From contig JAXLRT010000006.1 in the NCBI GenBank assembly GCA_046330955.1, forward strand, positions 62,001 through 126,000: 64,000 nt of DNA, read 5' to 3'. This document shows, one piece after another, positions 52,327-61,433 of this stretch; positions within the stretch are counted from its first letter, which is position 1, and every line of letters starts with the position of its first letter. The notes beneath the pieces were generated by a model. It saw only the letters and a program-made list of their open reading frames with translations, was not told the origin of the DNA and did not search any database. A program made the position numbers and the translations under genes. The stretch is from JADJPO01 sp046330955. GTDB lineage: Bacteria > Actinomycetota > Actinomycetes > Actinomycetales > Kineosporiaceae.

Positions 52327-53286
52327 GTGAGTGAGCCGCGCAGCCGTACCTGGACGCCGGGGCAGCCGGTGTCGGTCCGCGGCACGGTCTCGGCGCTCGG
52401 CCGCGGCCGCGGCGATCCGTGTTTCCGGGTGCAGCCCGATGGGGTGGTGTGGCGTGCGACGCGAACCCCGCACGGCCCGGGGTTGCTGCGCCTGGCGAGC
52501 GATCCGGCGGCCGGCGAGGTGGTGGCCCACGCCTGGGGTGAGGGGGCGGACTGGCTGCTGGACGGCGTCCCGGAGTTGCTGGGCGCGCGCGACGACCCGG
52601 CCACGTTCCGGCCCCGACCCGACCACCCCCGGCTGGTGACGGCCTGGCGGGCGCGGCCCGGCTGGCGGGTGATGCGCACCCGCGCGGTGTTCGAGGCGCT
52701 CGCGGCGGCCGCCCTGGAACAGCGGGTGACCGGCGGCGAGGCGCACGCGGCGTGGCGATCGCTGGTGCGCCGGTTCGGTGAGGTGGCGCCGGGTCCGGCC
52801 GGGGTCGAGGGCACGTTCGCCCACGGGATGCACGTCCCCCCGGCGCCGGGGGACTGGGCGGCCATCCCGTCGTGGGAGTACCTGCGGGCCGGGGTCGAGG
52901 ATGCCCGGCGCCGGGTGATCATCGCGGCAGCGCGGGTGGCCGGCCGGCTCGAGGCGACCGTGACCCTGGACGGCGAGGGCGCCGGTGAACGGATCGCGGC
53001 GGCGCTGCGCGTCGTCCCGGGAGTGGGGGTGTGGACGGCGGCCGAGGTGCGCCAGCGGGCGCACGGTGACGCGGATGCGTTCTCGTGGAGCGACTTCCAC
53101 GTGTCCCGCAACGTCTCGTGGGCGCTGAGCGGGCAGGTGCTGGACGACGCCGGGTGCGCCGAGCTGATCGAGTGCTACCGGGGGCACCGGTACCGGGTGC
53201 AACGGCTGCTCGAGCTGGACGGCGCGGCCCGCCCCCGGCGCGCGCCACGGATGACCCTGCCGACGCACCTGCCGACCGTGACCTGA
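52327..53286 (+). CDS. AlkA-like DNA-3-methyladenine glycosylase / HhH-GPD protein
   Basis: This 319-residue protein ends in a helix-hairpin-helix/GPD DNA-glycosylase domain: ALEQRVTGGEAHAAWRSLVRRFG near 137, the hairpin VVPGVGVWTAAEVRQRAHG near 228, and a D in FSWSDFHVSRN near 254 placed as the catalytic Asp. The N-terminal 110 residues match the AlkA beta domain (RGTVSALGRG, GLLRLASDP). It would remove alkylated bases during base excision repair. No second repair gene is in its operon. GTG 52327 is 4 bp after the flippase-like gene stop. The family often falls in the Ada/SOS-type response, but no operator is visible. Confidence 0.85.
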   Translation: MSEPRSRTWTPGQPVSVRGTVSALGRGRGDPCFRVQPDGVVWRATRTPHGPGLLRLASDPAAGEVVAHAWGEGADWLLDGVPELLGARDDPATFRPRPDHPRLVTAWRARPGWRVMRTRAVFEALAAAALEQRVTGGEAHAAWRSLVRRFGEVAPGPAGVEGTFAHGMHVPPAPGDWAAIPSWEYLRAGVEDARRRVIIAAARVAGRLEATVTLDGEGAGERIAAALRVVPGVGVWTAAEVRQRAHGDADAFSWSDFHVSRNVSWALSGQVLDDAGCAELIECYRGHRYRVQRLLELDGAARPRRAPRMTLPTHLPTVT

Positions 53287-53310
53287 GCGGCTCGCCCTCG
53301 ACGGACCGGC

Positions 53311-53370
53311 CAGCGTTCGACGATCCGGCTCAGCGTTCGACGATCCGGCTCAGCGTTCGACGATCCGGCT
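53311..53370. repeat. Three tandem 20-bp repeats at the 3' end of the GGDEF gene
   Basis: CAGCGTTCGACGATCCGGCT occurs three times in exact succession (53311, 53331, 53351). The first base of the GGDEF stop (53370-53372 on the minus strand) is the last base of the third unit. Each boundary recreates the stop triplet. A perfect array this short suggests recent slippage. Confidence 0.85.
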
Positions 53371-54911
53371 CAGGCCTGGGGGATCGAGGCAGTGGCCTCG
53401 GCGTCGTCGGCCTCGTGGGGTACGTACACCCGCCAGGACGAGCCCGATCCGCGCTTGGCCTCGTACATGGCCAGGTCGGCTCGGTGCAGCGCGTCCCGCG
53501 GGCTGTCGTCCCCCGAGGTCATCGCGATACCCACGCTGGCCCGCAGGAGCTGAGAGGTCTCCGCGACGGTGATCGGTTCGGCGAGGTCGGCCAGGATCCG
53601 TTCGGCGACCACGACGGCGTCCTGCGGGCCCCGGACGTTGTTCAGGGTGACCGCGAACTCGTCCCCGCCCAGGCGCGCCACGAGGTCCGTGCCCAGGACG
53701 TTGCGGCGTAACACCTGCCCGAACTGGGCCAGGGCATCGTCCCCCGCCGCGTGTCCGAGGGTGTCGTTCAGCACCTTGAAGCCGTCGAGGTCGAACAGCA
53801 GGACCGCGGCCGGTCTGCCGGATCGGCGCGCCCGGTCCTGGACCCGGTCGAGGCCTTGGCGCAGGCCGTCGCGGTTGAGCAGTCCGGTGAGCTGGTCGAC
53901 GGTGGCCAGACGTTCGGTCGCGCGCAGCTGCAGCACCTGCCGGACGACGACGCCGCCGGTCATGATGATCGTCCCCACCGCGAGCCCACCCCAGGGGTAG
54001 AACGGCGAGTGCGCGGCGGCCACGAGCAGCAGGACGTAGCCGAGCAGCACCGCGATGTAGGGCAGTGAGGACATCGATCGGAGGGGGTGGCCGGATCCGG
54101 CCGCCGCATCCAGGGCCGGGTCGGGCCGGGTGCCGAACTGATCGAGGCAGGCCAGGACCATCACCGAGATGCCGGCCGCCGCCAGGCCGAGCGTCGGGCC
54201 GTGTGCCGGCGCCAGTCGCTCGGCGACGGTCGACCGGGCGATGTACAGATCGGGGATGGTCAGGAACGAGACGCTCACGATCAAGAAGGTGAGGGTTCGT
54301 GCGGCGTGGTCCAGAACCCCCCTGACCAGGACGTAACTCGTGGCGGCCAGGAAGCTGACGTCGGCCAACGGGATGATCAGCGCGAGCACGTCCGCGGCGC
54401 CGTCGAACCCGCGCTGGATCGCCGGGCCGACCACGAAGTACCAACAGGTCAGCAGGGTGCTGCCGGCGAGCATCAGGCTGTCGATCAGCAACCCGACCGC
54501 GTGGGGTCCACTCCTGCTCCGGGGGAAGGTGAAGGCCGCGGCCAGCAGCGAGACCACGAGCAGCAGCCGGACGGCGTAGGCGGCGAGGAACCAGCTGCCG
54601 GGGTTCCGGCCGGTGGCGGCAGCCGTCCCGTAGAAGGCGCCCACGAGCATGTGGGCGACGAAGGCCAGGGCGATCCAGCGCCAGGCAACGCGGCTGCGTC
54701 GGGGCAGGCGCCCATCGGCCCCGAGCCGCAGGCCGAGCACCAACCCCAGCAGCACGAAGCCGATCAGCCCCCCGGCGACGGCGAGGGAGCCGGCGGGCCG
54801 GTCGGTGGGCGCGCAGCTCGCCCCCAGCACCAGCAACAGCGCCACGGCCCCGGCCACGGCCTTCGCCGTCCGCCGGCGCCGGCCGCGTTCGGCGGCCTTC
54901 TCGGTCGTCAT
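53370..54911 (-). CDS. Membrane-bound GGDEF diguanylate cyclase
   Basis: This 513-residue protein has about eight hydrophobic segments to residue 330 (for example LVGAFYGTAAATGRN and TLTFLIVSVSFLTIP lie between them). The GGDEF domain follows: LATVDQLTGLLNRDGL near 350, LLFDLDGFKVLNDTLGHAAGDDAL near 385 and active-site RLGGDEFAV near 426. The cyclase should make cyclic di-GMP from GTP. The product-inhibition site RxxD is replaced by LGTD, so feedback is not of the classic kind. The sensor segment is of unknown type. ATG 54911 has GGGGA upstream; the frame is open to 55178. Divergent from the heparinase-like gene. Confidence 0.9.
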   Translation of the reverse strand: MTTEKAAERGRRRRTAKAVAGAVALLLVLGASCAPTDRPAGSLAVAGGLIGFVLLGLVLGLRLGADGRLPRRSRVAWRWIALAFVAHMLVGAFYGTAAATGRNPGSWFLAAYAVRLLLVVSLLAAAFTFPRSRSGPHAVGLLIDSLMLAGSTLLTCWYFVVGPAIQRGFDGAADVLALIIPLADVSFLAATSYVLVRGVLDHAARTLTFLIVSVSFLTIPDLYIARSTVAERLAPAHGPTLGLAAAGISVMVLACLDQFGTRPDPALDAAAGSGHPLRSMSSLPYIAVLLGYVLLLVAAAHSPFYPWGGLAVGTIIMTGGVVVRQVLQLRATERLATVDQLTGLLNRDGLRQGLDRVQDRARRSGRPAAVLLFDLDGFKVLNDTLGHAAGDDALAQFGQVLRRNVLGTDLVARLGGDEFAVTLNNVRGPQDAVVVAERILADLAEPITVAETSQLLRASVGIAMTSGDDSPRDALHRADLAMYEAKRGSGSSWRVYVPHEADDAEATASIPQA

Positions 54912-55217
54912 GACGTCCCCTGTCCCGGGTGAGGTCTGCTGAACGTCCCTTTGTCGACGTCGGCACGCAGACCGGCTCGCTGGAGGGGGAACGGCGCCGG
55001 TGTGGATCGACCATAGAACTGATTGCTCGGTTTGTGATGATCTGTGGATCACCGAGATGATTCGTGCCCTTCGCGGCCCGGCGAGTGCGCTGGGCCGAAC
55101 GTGGAGCCCGGCGTCCGTTCGGGGCACGCGGTTGGAGCCGTTCGGCCGTCCTGCCGATATCGCACCGGCAGGCGTCATGCCCCCACGGGGGTGGTCGGGA
55201 CGGCGAAGGAGTGGCCC
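54912..55217. other. Divergent intergenic region, no gene seen
   Basis: This 306-bp stretch lies between the divergent GGDEF and heparinase-like genes and should hold both promoters. Its middle (about 55010-55065) is less GC-rich than the rest and contains TGATGATCTGTGGATCACCG, with weak symmetry. I cannot place clear -35 and -10 elements. Confidence 0.5.
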
Positions 55218-57137
55218 GTGCGCGGACCGGTGAGCAGGACGAGCAGGCGCCGGGGGCCGGTCGTCAGGGCACTGGTCGCAGGGCTGCTCGCCGCGCTGAT
55301 CTCGGTGCCGGCCGCCGTGGTGCTGGCGCCGGCCCTCTCACCGGCCCAGGCCGTGAGCGGCCCGCCCCCGACGCTGTCGCAGCGCGCCTGCCCCGGATAC
55401 TCGGGCCTGAACACCTCGAACCCCTACCTGGTGGTCAAGACCGGGCGGTACTCCTCCGGCGGCCGCGCGCCCTACCTCGTGGCGTCCATGCCGGCCACGG
55501 TGACCACGCCGTGGGGCGTGCCCGCCGCCGTGACGGTCGGCTGGGCCAAGAACCCCTACAACGACATCTCCTGGCAGAGCTGGTTGCACTCGCTGAAGTG
55601 GCTCGGCGCCCTGGTGAACACGGGGGAGGGCCGACGGTACCCGGACGCCAACGGGGTGCTGCGGACGCCGACCACCGAGGAACGGTGGGACGCCCTGGAT
55701 CTGGCGCTGGGCGCGACCAAGAACTACCTGGCCACCTACCCCAAGGTCGCCACCGCACCCGACCGGGTGCAGATCAGCTCGTTCGCCCACCGCACCCAGT
55801 TCCTGGCCTGCCTGGCCGAGACCCTCGGCCCGGCGAACACCCCCGCCTGGCTGGCCACCGCCGCCAAGGCCCATGCCGCCTACCTGTCCTCCGCGGCCCA
55901 TTACGCGGTGGTGCCCAACCAGGCGATGGACCAGGACCTGGGTGTGCTGGCGGTCGGGTGTGTGTTCGGTTCGTCGACCTACCGCAATCTCGCGGTGAAC
56001 CGGCTCGGCAAGCAGCTCGTGGCGTCCATCGGTGCCGACGGGGTGCCGCTCGAGCAGGCTCCGGGCTACTCGGGTTACGTGTATCGGTTGTGGGCCAACG
56101 TGATCGCGACCTACACCGGCTGCGGGTTGCCGTCCAACGGCGCCATCCCGGCGCGCATGGCCGGTATCCCGATCTTCCTGGCCCACGCCACCCAGCCCAA
56201 CGGGCGCCTGGTGCAACTGGGTGACACCACGGCGGCGGCTACGCCGTCCATGCCCGGCTCGGAGTACCCGGCCAGTCTGGGGTCCACCGGAACCGCCCCG
56301 GCGCAACGGGTCGCGAACTTCACCACCTCGGGCTTCATCTTCGGTCGCTCGGCGTGGAATCCGTTCGGCACCAGCTCGTTCTACTCGGTGCGCTACGGGC
56401 CGCCGGTGACCAACCACGGTCACTTCGACCGGACCGCGGTGACCTGGATCGTCGACGGGCGCGACCGGTTGGTCGACTCCGGTCACGTGGGGTACGCCAA
56501 CACGACGCTGCGTTCCTGGCTGATCGGTCCGAACGCGCACAACCTGGTGAGCGCGGACGAGTTCCGCAACTTCCGCCCCACCGCCCGGCCCTCACACCTG
56601 CTGTCCTCGAGCGTGTCCGACGCGGCCGACGCGTACCTGCTCGATGCCCAGACCTACCGCACCCTGACCCCCGCGAACGTCTACGCGTACACCACGCAGC
56701 GCCGTGGCCTGCTGATCTCGCGCAACCCGGACCTGCTCGTCGTCCGGGACGCCGCGTGGGGGGCGCCCACGGCCGTCACCTGGCGCCAGCACTGGCACCT
56801 GCCGGTCGGCTGGACGGCGAGTGTGCTGGGCCGCAGCCGGGTCGAGGCCGCCTCCGGCGGTTCGCGCACCACGCTGGTGCGCATCGCGGGTGCGGGCAGC
56901 CTGCCGGCCGGGCTGGCAGGCTCGTACCAGTCGCCGGACATCGGCAAGGCCTACCGCAACGTCGACGTCCAGTTCCCGGCGGTCGGCCGGTCGATGAGTG
57001 CTCTCACCGTGGTCGCTCCGGCGGCCAGTTCCCAGGTCTCCGTGGGGATCTCGGGCAGTACCCTGACCGTGGTGATCGGCGGTGACACCGTCACCATGAC
57101 GCTGAACCCCGACGGTTCGCTGACCCGCACCAGCTGA
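55218..57137 (+). CDS. Secreted heparinase II/III-like protein (possible uronate lyase)
   Basis: This 639-residue protein has a signal peptide (RALVAGLLAALISVPAAVVLA to about 40). The N-terminal part is all-helical (NQAMDQDLGVLAVGCVFG, DGVPLEQAPGYSGYVYRLW) and the C-terminal part is beta-rich with the family core NHGHFDRTAVTWIVDGRDRL and GPNAHNLVS, typical of Hepar_II_III enzymes. His and Tyr in these segments are probably catalytic. Members cleave uronic-acid polysaccharides by elimination. The upstream locus is predicted to make an acidic sugar, so the two could be linked, but no direct evidence exists. GTG 55218 has GAAGGAG six bases upstream. Confidence 0.8.
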   Translation: MRGPVSRTSRRRGPVVRALVAGLLAALISVPAAVVLAPALSPAQAVSGPPPTLSQRACPGYSGLNTSNPYLVVKTGRYSSGGRAPYLVASMPATVTTPWGVPAAVTVGWAKNPYNDISWQSWLHSLKWLGALVNTGEGRRYPDANGVLRTPTTEERWDALDLALGATKNYLATYPKVATAPDRVQISSFAHRTQFLACLAETLGPANTPAWLATAAKAHAAYLSSAAHYAVVPNQAMDQDLGVLAVGCVFGSSTYRNLAVNRLGKQLVASIGADGVPLEQAPGYSGYVYRLWANVIATYTGCGLPSNGAIPARMAGIPIFLAHATQPNGRLVQLGDTTAAATPSMPGSEYPASLGSTGTAPAQRVANFTTSGFIFGRSAWNPFGTSSFYSVRYGPPVTNHGHFDRTAVTWIVDGRDRLVDSGHVGYANTTLRSWLIGPNAHNLVSADEFRNFRPTARPSHLLSSSVSDAADAYLLDAQTYRTLTPANVYAYTTQRRGLLISRNPDLLVVRDAAWGAPTAVTWRQHWHLPVGWTASVLGRSRVEAASGGSRTTLVRIAGAGSLPAGLAGSYQSPDIGKAYRNVDVQFPAVGRSMSALTVVAPAASSQVSVGISGSTLTVVIGGDTVTMTLNPDGSLTRTS

Positions 57138-57141
57138 CCCG

Positions 57142-58080
57142 CTACAGGCCGAGGCTTCGTGCTGCCGCGCTGACCGTGGCGGCGGAGGCCTGCAACGCCG
57201 CCAGCTCGGCGGCGTCCAGGGGAGTGGCCAGCACGGTCTCGACGCCGCGGCGTCCCACGACGGAGGGCATCGACAGGCAGACATCCGACAGGCCGTGGAC
57301 ATCCGTCAGGCGCGAGCTGACCGGCAGCACCCGGTGCTCGTCGTTCAGGATGGCCTCGAGCACCCGCGAGACCGCCAACCCGATCGCCAGGCTGGTGGCC
57401 CCCTTGCCCGCGATGATCTCGTAGGCCGAGTTGACCACCGACCGGTGGATCTCGGCCCGGGTCGCCTCGTCGATGCCACGGCCGTCGGGGCTGACCCAAT
57501 CGCGCACCGGGATGCCGCCGATGCTGGCGGTCGACCACAGGGGCACCTCGGAGTCGCCGTGCTCCCCGGCGATGTAGGCGTGCACGTTCTGGACGGCGAC
57601 CCCGGTGTGCTCGGCGATCAGGAACCGCAGCCGCGACGAGTCGAGCACGGTTCCGGAGCCGAAGACCCGACCGGCGGGCAGGCCCGCGAACTGTTGCGCC
57701 GCACAGGTCACCACGTCGACCGGGTTCGTCACCAGCAGCAGGATGGTGTCCGGGGCGAGGGCCACCACCCGGGGGATCAGCTCGCGGCACATGGCGACGT
57801 TGGACGCTGCCAGGTCGAGCCGGGTCTGGCCCGGCTTCTGCTTGGCGCCCGCGGTCACCACCACGACGTCCGAGCCGGCGCACACCTCGAGGTCGTCGCC
57901 GCCGGTGATGTGGGTCATCGGCGTGAACTGCATGCCGTGCACCAGGTCGAGCACCTCGGCGCGCACCTTGGTCGCGTTCAGGTCGTACAACGCGAGTTCG
58001 CGGCACACCCCGCGGATCTGGGCCGCGTAGGCGATGGCGGTACCCACCGCTCCGGCGCCGATGATGCTGACCTTGGTCAT
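57142..58080 (-). CDS. ldh: L-lactate dehydrogenase
   Basis: This 312-residue protein is NAD-dependent: VSIIGAGAVGTAIAYAA at the N-terminus, VTAGAKQKPGQTRLDLA near 75-91 (a Gln in the specificity loop favours lactate over malate; Arg87 is catalytic), VTNPVDVVT near 117 and active-site His174 in IAGEHGDSEVP. It reduces pyruvate to L-lactate, or the reverse. It lies 33 bp downstream of fbiB on the same strand, suggesting one transcript with fbiA-fbiB. Lactate is the likely source of the 2-phospho-L-lactate part in some F420 routes, so the pairing is notable. It converges on the heparinase-like gene with a 4-bp gap. Confidence 0.92.
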   Translation of the reverse strand: MTKVSIIGAGAVGTAIAYAAQIRGVCRELALYDLNATKVRAEVLDLVHGMQFTPMTHITGGDDLEVCAGSDVVVVTAGAKQKPGQTRLDLAASNVAMCRELIPRVVALAPDTILLLVTNPVDVVTCAAQQFAGLPAGRVFGSGTVLDSSRLRFLIAEHTGVAVQNVHAYIAGEHGDSEVPLWSTASIGGIPVRDWVSPDGRGIDEATRAEIHRSVVNSAYEIIAGKGATSLAIGLAVSRVLEAILNDEHRVLPVSSRLTDVHGLSDVCLSMPSVVGRRGVETVLATPLDAAELAALQASAATVSAAARSLGL

Positions 58081-58113
58081 GTCCGTCCCCCCTGGTGATG
58101 TCGACTCATCCTG

Positions 58114-59223
58114 TCAGGGTCGAGGGCCACTGTCCGGTCCGAGCTCGGCGAGGGTGGTGAGCGTGACGCCGTCACCGTCGGGTTCGAGGGTGAGCGCGAC
58201 GTCCTCGGCCCAGGCCGCCACCACGATCCGCTGGGCCAGCGCGCCGAGGGCGAGCAGCGCGGGGGGGTCGGCGTCCGCCGGTGGCCGCAGCCGGACGGCA
58301 TCTTCCGCGACGGTGACCAGCGCGCCCGGGCAGCGGGGCGCCGGGGCCAGTTGCGCCACGGTGACGGCGCGTTGCAGCCGGTCGGTCAGCGTGCCGGCAA
58401 CCACCGATTGCGGCGGCAGGCCCTTCGAGGAGAGGGCCTCCGGGGTCAGCCCGAGGGCCGCCCGGGCCGCCTCGGCGTGGCCGTAGCGGAACCAGTCCTC
58501 GCCCGCCGGGCGCAGCAGCGCGGCCGCCCCCGGCCCGTCGTCCGCGGTCACCAGGTGGCCCAGCCCGCGGACGATCGCGACCGGGACGCCGGCCGTCTTG
58601 CCCTTGACCAGATCGGCCGCGCCGGCCAGCTCGTCGGCCAGCGCGCGCAGCGTGACCTCCATCGGCCGGCCCTGGGTGTCGAGGTGACCGGACAGGTCCT
58701 CGGCGGGGCGCACCCCGGCGGCGCCGATCGCGGTGTCGGTCTGCCCGGTGCGCCATGGCCGGCCCAGGGTGTCGGTGAGCAGGACGCCGAGCCGCCGGCC
58801 GGTGAGCGCGATCAGGCTCGCTCGCAGCCGCCGAGCCGAGGCGTCCGGGTCGGCGGGGAGCAGCAGCACCCGCGCGGCGCCGTCCGGCCCGGGCGGCACG
58901 TTGGAGGCATCGACCCCGGCCGCGGCCAGCACCGGGCCGGACCGCGACTCGACGATGCGGGCGCCGCCCCGCGGGGTGGTGCGGGCGGCCACCACCCGCA
59001 CCGTCTCGGCCGCCACCGCGGTCGACTGCAGGTCGGCGGATCCGCCTGGGGCGTAACGGTTCTCGCTCTTGGCGACGATCTTGCTCGAGATGGCGAGGAT
59101 GTCACCGTCGGTCAGCTGGACGCCGTCCGACTGGTCGACGGCCTGGGTGATCAGCGCTGCCAGGTCGTCGCCCGCCTCCACCTCGGGCAACCCGGGCAGG
59201 GCGATCAGCTCGACCCGGGTCAC
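58114..59223 (-). CDS. fbiB: Coenzyme F420:L-glutamate ligase (FbiB/CofE-type)
   Basis: This 369-residue protein has the CofE fold: ELIALPGLPEVEAGDDLAAL, DGDILAISSKIVAKSENRYA near 39, VLLTDTLGRPWRTGQTDTAIG near 150 and LVKGKTAGVPVAIVRGLGHLV near 205. It adds glutamates to F420-0. Mycobacterial FbiB is about 450 residues and has a C-terminal FMN-binding reductase. Here only about 115 residues follow the ligase part (from EDWFRYGHAEAARAALGL), too short for that complete domain. GTG 59223 overlaps the fbiA stop (GTGA at 59220-59223). How dehydro-F420 would be reduced without the full domain is an open question. Confidence 0.9.
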   Translation of the reverse strand: MTRVELIALPGLPEVEAGDDLAALITQAVDQSDGVQLTDGDILAISSKIVAKSENRYAPGGSADLQSTAVAAETVRVVAARTTPRGGARIVESRSGPVLAAAGVDASNVPPGPDGAARVLLLPADPDASARRLRASLIALTGRRLGVLLTDTLGRPWRTGQTDTAIGAAGVRPAEDLSGHLDTQGRPMEVTLRALADELAGAADLVKGKTAGVPVAIVRGLGHLVTADDGPGAAALLRPAGEDWFRYGHAEAARAALGLTPEALSSKGLPPQSVVAGTLTDRLQRAVTVAQLAPAPRCPGALVTVAEDAVRLRPPADADPPALLALGALAQRIVVAAWAEDVALTLEPDGDGVTLTTLAELGPDSGPRP

Positions 59224-60206
59224 CGTTCGGCGGCGATCCGCAGCGCCAGATCCACTGCGGCACCGGCGATCTCGGCGGCAGCCGGGATGTTGGTCATCAG
59301 CAACGGCCGGGCCAGCAGGGCCACGCCATCCGGCCAGGTGGTGGCGGCCGCGTCGGCGCCGTCGCGGTCGTCGACCAGCCAGCCGTCGAGGAAGTCGGCG
59401 TACAGCCCGGCCACGGCGGCGGCCGACGTGGGCACGCCGATCGCGGTCAGGCAGGCGTCCGCCATGCCCCGCACCGGGGCGCCCCCGACGATGGGCGAGA
59501 CCCCGACCACCGGCGCCGTCGTCCGGCGGATCGCCTCGCGGATGCCGGGGACGCCGAGGATGGTGCCGATCGAGACCACCGGGTTGCTCGGCGGCAGCAG
59601 GACGACGTCCGCGGACTCGATCGCCTCGACCACCCCGGGGGCCGGTTTGGCCTGCTCGATGCCCACGGCCAGGATCTGCTGCGCCGGGACGGCCGCGTGC
59701 AGTCGCACCCACCACTCCTGGAAGTGGATCGCCTCGCGCGCGCCGTCCCGCTCGATGACCACGTGGGTCTCGACCCGGTCATCGCTCATCGGCAGCAGCC
59801 GGACGCCGGGTTGCCAGCGCTCGCACAGCGCGGCGGTGGTGGCCGACAGGGTCATGCCCGCGCCGAGCATGCGGGTGCGCTGGATGTGGGTGGCGATGTC
59901 GCGATCGCCGAGGGTGAACCACTGGGGTTGGGCGCCGTAGGCGGCCAGCTCCGCGGCGACACCGAACGTCTCGCCGTCACGTCCCCAGCCCTGCTCCTCG
60001 TGGATGCCCCCGCCCAGGGTGTACATCACGGTGTCCAGATCGGGGCAGACCCGCAGCCCGTGCAGCGTCACGTCGTCGGCGGTGTTGCCGATCACCGTGA
60101 TCTCGCTCGCGGCGTCCGGCCCGGTCTCACGCGTGGCGAGCTGGTGGACCAGACCGCGCAGGAACCGGGCACCTCCGATGCCTCCGGCCAGGGCAGTGAT
60201 GTGCAT
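59220..60206 (-). CDS. fbiA: 2-phospho-L-lactate transferase (FbiA/CofD)
   Basis: This 328-residue protein begins HITALAGGIGGARFLRGLVHQL, the FbiA/CofD signature, and has NTADDVTLHGLRVCPDLDTVMYTL near 40, IQRTRMLGAGMTLS near 110 and VLLPPSNPVVSIGTILGVPG near 205. It joins the deazaflavin FO to the phospholactate (or phosphoenolpyruvate) moiety to make F420-0 or its dehydro form. ATG 60206 has AGGA ten bases upstream; 60215 is an alternative start. The fbiC and fbiD genes are not in this window. Divergent from the histidine kinase gene at 60273. Confidence 0.93.
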   Translation of the reverse strand: MHITALAGGIGGARFLRGLVHQLATRETGPDAASEITVIGNTADDVTLHGLRVCPDLDTVMYTLGGGIHEEQGWGRDGETFGVAAELAAYGAQPQWFTLGDRDIATHIQRTRMLGAGMTLSATTAALCERWQPGVRLLPMSDDRVETHVVIERDGAREAIHFQEWWVRLHAAVPAQQILAVGIEQAKPAPGVVEAIESADVVLLPPSNPVVSIGTILGVPGIREAIRRTTAPVVGVSPIVGGAPVRGMADACLTAIGVPTSAAAVAGLYADFLDGWLVDDRDGADAAATTWPDGVALLARPLLMTNIPAAAEIAGAAVDLALRIAAER

Positions 60207-60272
60207 GTCGACCATCCTGTCATCCCTCCGGCGGCGTCCCCCGACGGCCCGGTCACCGGCCATCATGGGCGG

Positions 60273-61433
60273 GTGAGCGATGCTGCGGCCCCCGCGAGTG
60301 ATCCGGTGCTGCCGCTGTGGCGGGCCGCGCAGGCCTTCCGGCTGGCCGGGCTGGTCTACGCGATCGGGGTCGAGGTCACCTCCTACCGCAGCTACCAGCG
60401 CCCGGTGCTGAGCTGGTCGCTGATCGCGCTGCAGGTGATCTGGAGCGGTCTGGCGGTGACCGCGCTGGCCACGCCGGCCCTGGCCAGGCCGGTCCTCGGT
60501 CGTCGGCGTCCGATCGTGGTGGCCGACATCGTGATCACCCTGGCCTTGGTGTTCAGCAGCTTCCTGGTGTCCCCGGCGGCCTTCTGGCGCACCCACGAGT
60601 CGTTGCCCACGACGCTGTGGGCGACCAATGCGGTGATCTCGGCGGCGTTGCTCTGGGGTCCGGTGGCCGGGGTCGCCGTGGCGCTGCCGATCGCGCTGGC
60701 CTGCAACGCGGTCTCGGATGCGCTGTACGCCTCGGTGTTCCGCGATGCCACGGTGCCGGTGCTGACCATCCTGGGCCTGGTGATCGGCCTGCTGGCGGGC
60801 ATCGTGGCCCGGGCCAACGAGCAACTGCGCCAAGCCATCGAGATCCGCGCGGCCACGGCCGAGCGCGAACGTCTGGCCCGCCAGGTGCACGACGGCGCGC
60901 TGCAGGTGCTCGCCCTGGTGCACCGCCGCGGTGGCGCGGTGGACCCCGCCCTGGCCGAACAGGCCGGCCTGGCCGAGCGCGCGCTGCGCCGGGTGTTGGC
61001 CGCCCCGCCGAGTGCTCCGGACGCGATGCAGGGCGACGTAGCGGCGGCGATGGTCGCGCTCGAGGACGCCCGGGTGACCGTCTCGGTGCCGCCGGACCCG
61101 GTGCCGTTGCCGCCGGCGCCCCTCGCCGACCTGGTGGCCGCGGTCCGTGCGGCGGTGCACAACACCGAGCAGCATGCCCCGGGGGCACGCAGCTACCTGC
61201 TGGTCGAGGATCTGGGCCACGAGGTGGTGGTCACCGTGCGCGATGACGGTCCGGGGATTCCGAGCGGGCGGTTGGCCTCGGCCGAGCGTGAGGGCCGGCT
61301 GGGCGTCGTCCAGTCGATTCGCGGCAGGATGGCGGCGATCGGGGGCAGTGCGCAGCTGCACACCGGGCCGGACGACGGCACCGAGTGGGAGCTGCGGGTG
61401 CCCCGAGATGGTGTGGTGGTGGAGGGCGCGTGA
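60273..61433 (+). CDS. Two-component sensor histidine kinase (NarL-type partner)
   Basis: This 386-residue protein has about five or six membrane segments to residue 185 (VVADIVITLALVFSSFLV, VLTILGLVIGLLAGIVA). The HisKA_3-like segment ERERLARQVHDGALQVLALV near 200 holds the phospho-accepting His. A short HATPase domain has AVRAAVHNTEQHAPGA near 290 and VTVRDDGPGIPSG near 320. The signal is not known. It is coupled to the response regulator by a GTGA overlap at 61430-61433. The GTG at 60273 follows GGGCGG; no regulatory target is visible beyond the divergent fbiA. Confidence 0.88.
   Translation: MSDAAAPASDPVLPLWRAAQAFRLAGLVYAIGVEVTSYRSYQRPVLSWSLIALQVIWSGLAVTALATPALARPVLGRRRPIVVADIVITLALVFSSFLVSPAAFWRTHESLPTTLWATNAVISAALLWGPVAGVAVALPIALACNAVSDALYASVFRDATVPVLTILGLVIGLLAGIVARANEQLRQAIEIRAATAERERLARQVHDGALQVLALVHRRGGAVDPALAEQAGLAERALRRVLAAPPSAPDAMQGDVAAAMVALEDARVTVSVPPDPVPLPPAPLADLVAAVRAAVHNTEQHAPGARSYLLVEDLGHEVVVTVRDDGPGIPSGRLASAEREGRLGVVQSIRGRMAAIGGSAQLHTGPDDGTEWELRVPRDGVVVEGA

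Noticed and set aside
51321..53111. N-terminal extension of the glycosyltransferase-methyltransferase fusion
   Set aside because: The frame is open far upstream but lies opposite the flippase-like and AlkA genes and has shadow composition.
53311..53370. Possible CRISPR-like array
   Set aside because: The 20-bp units abut without spacers, so it is a tandem repeat.
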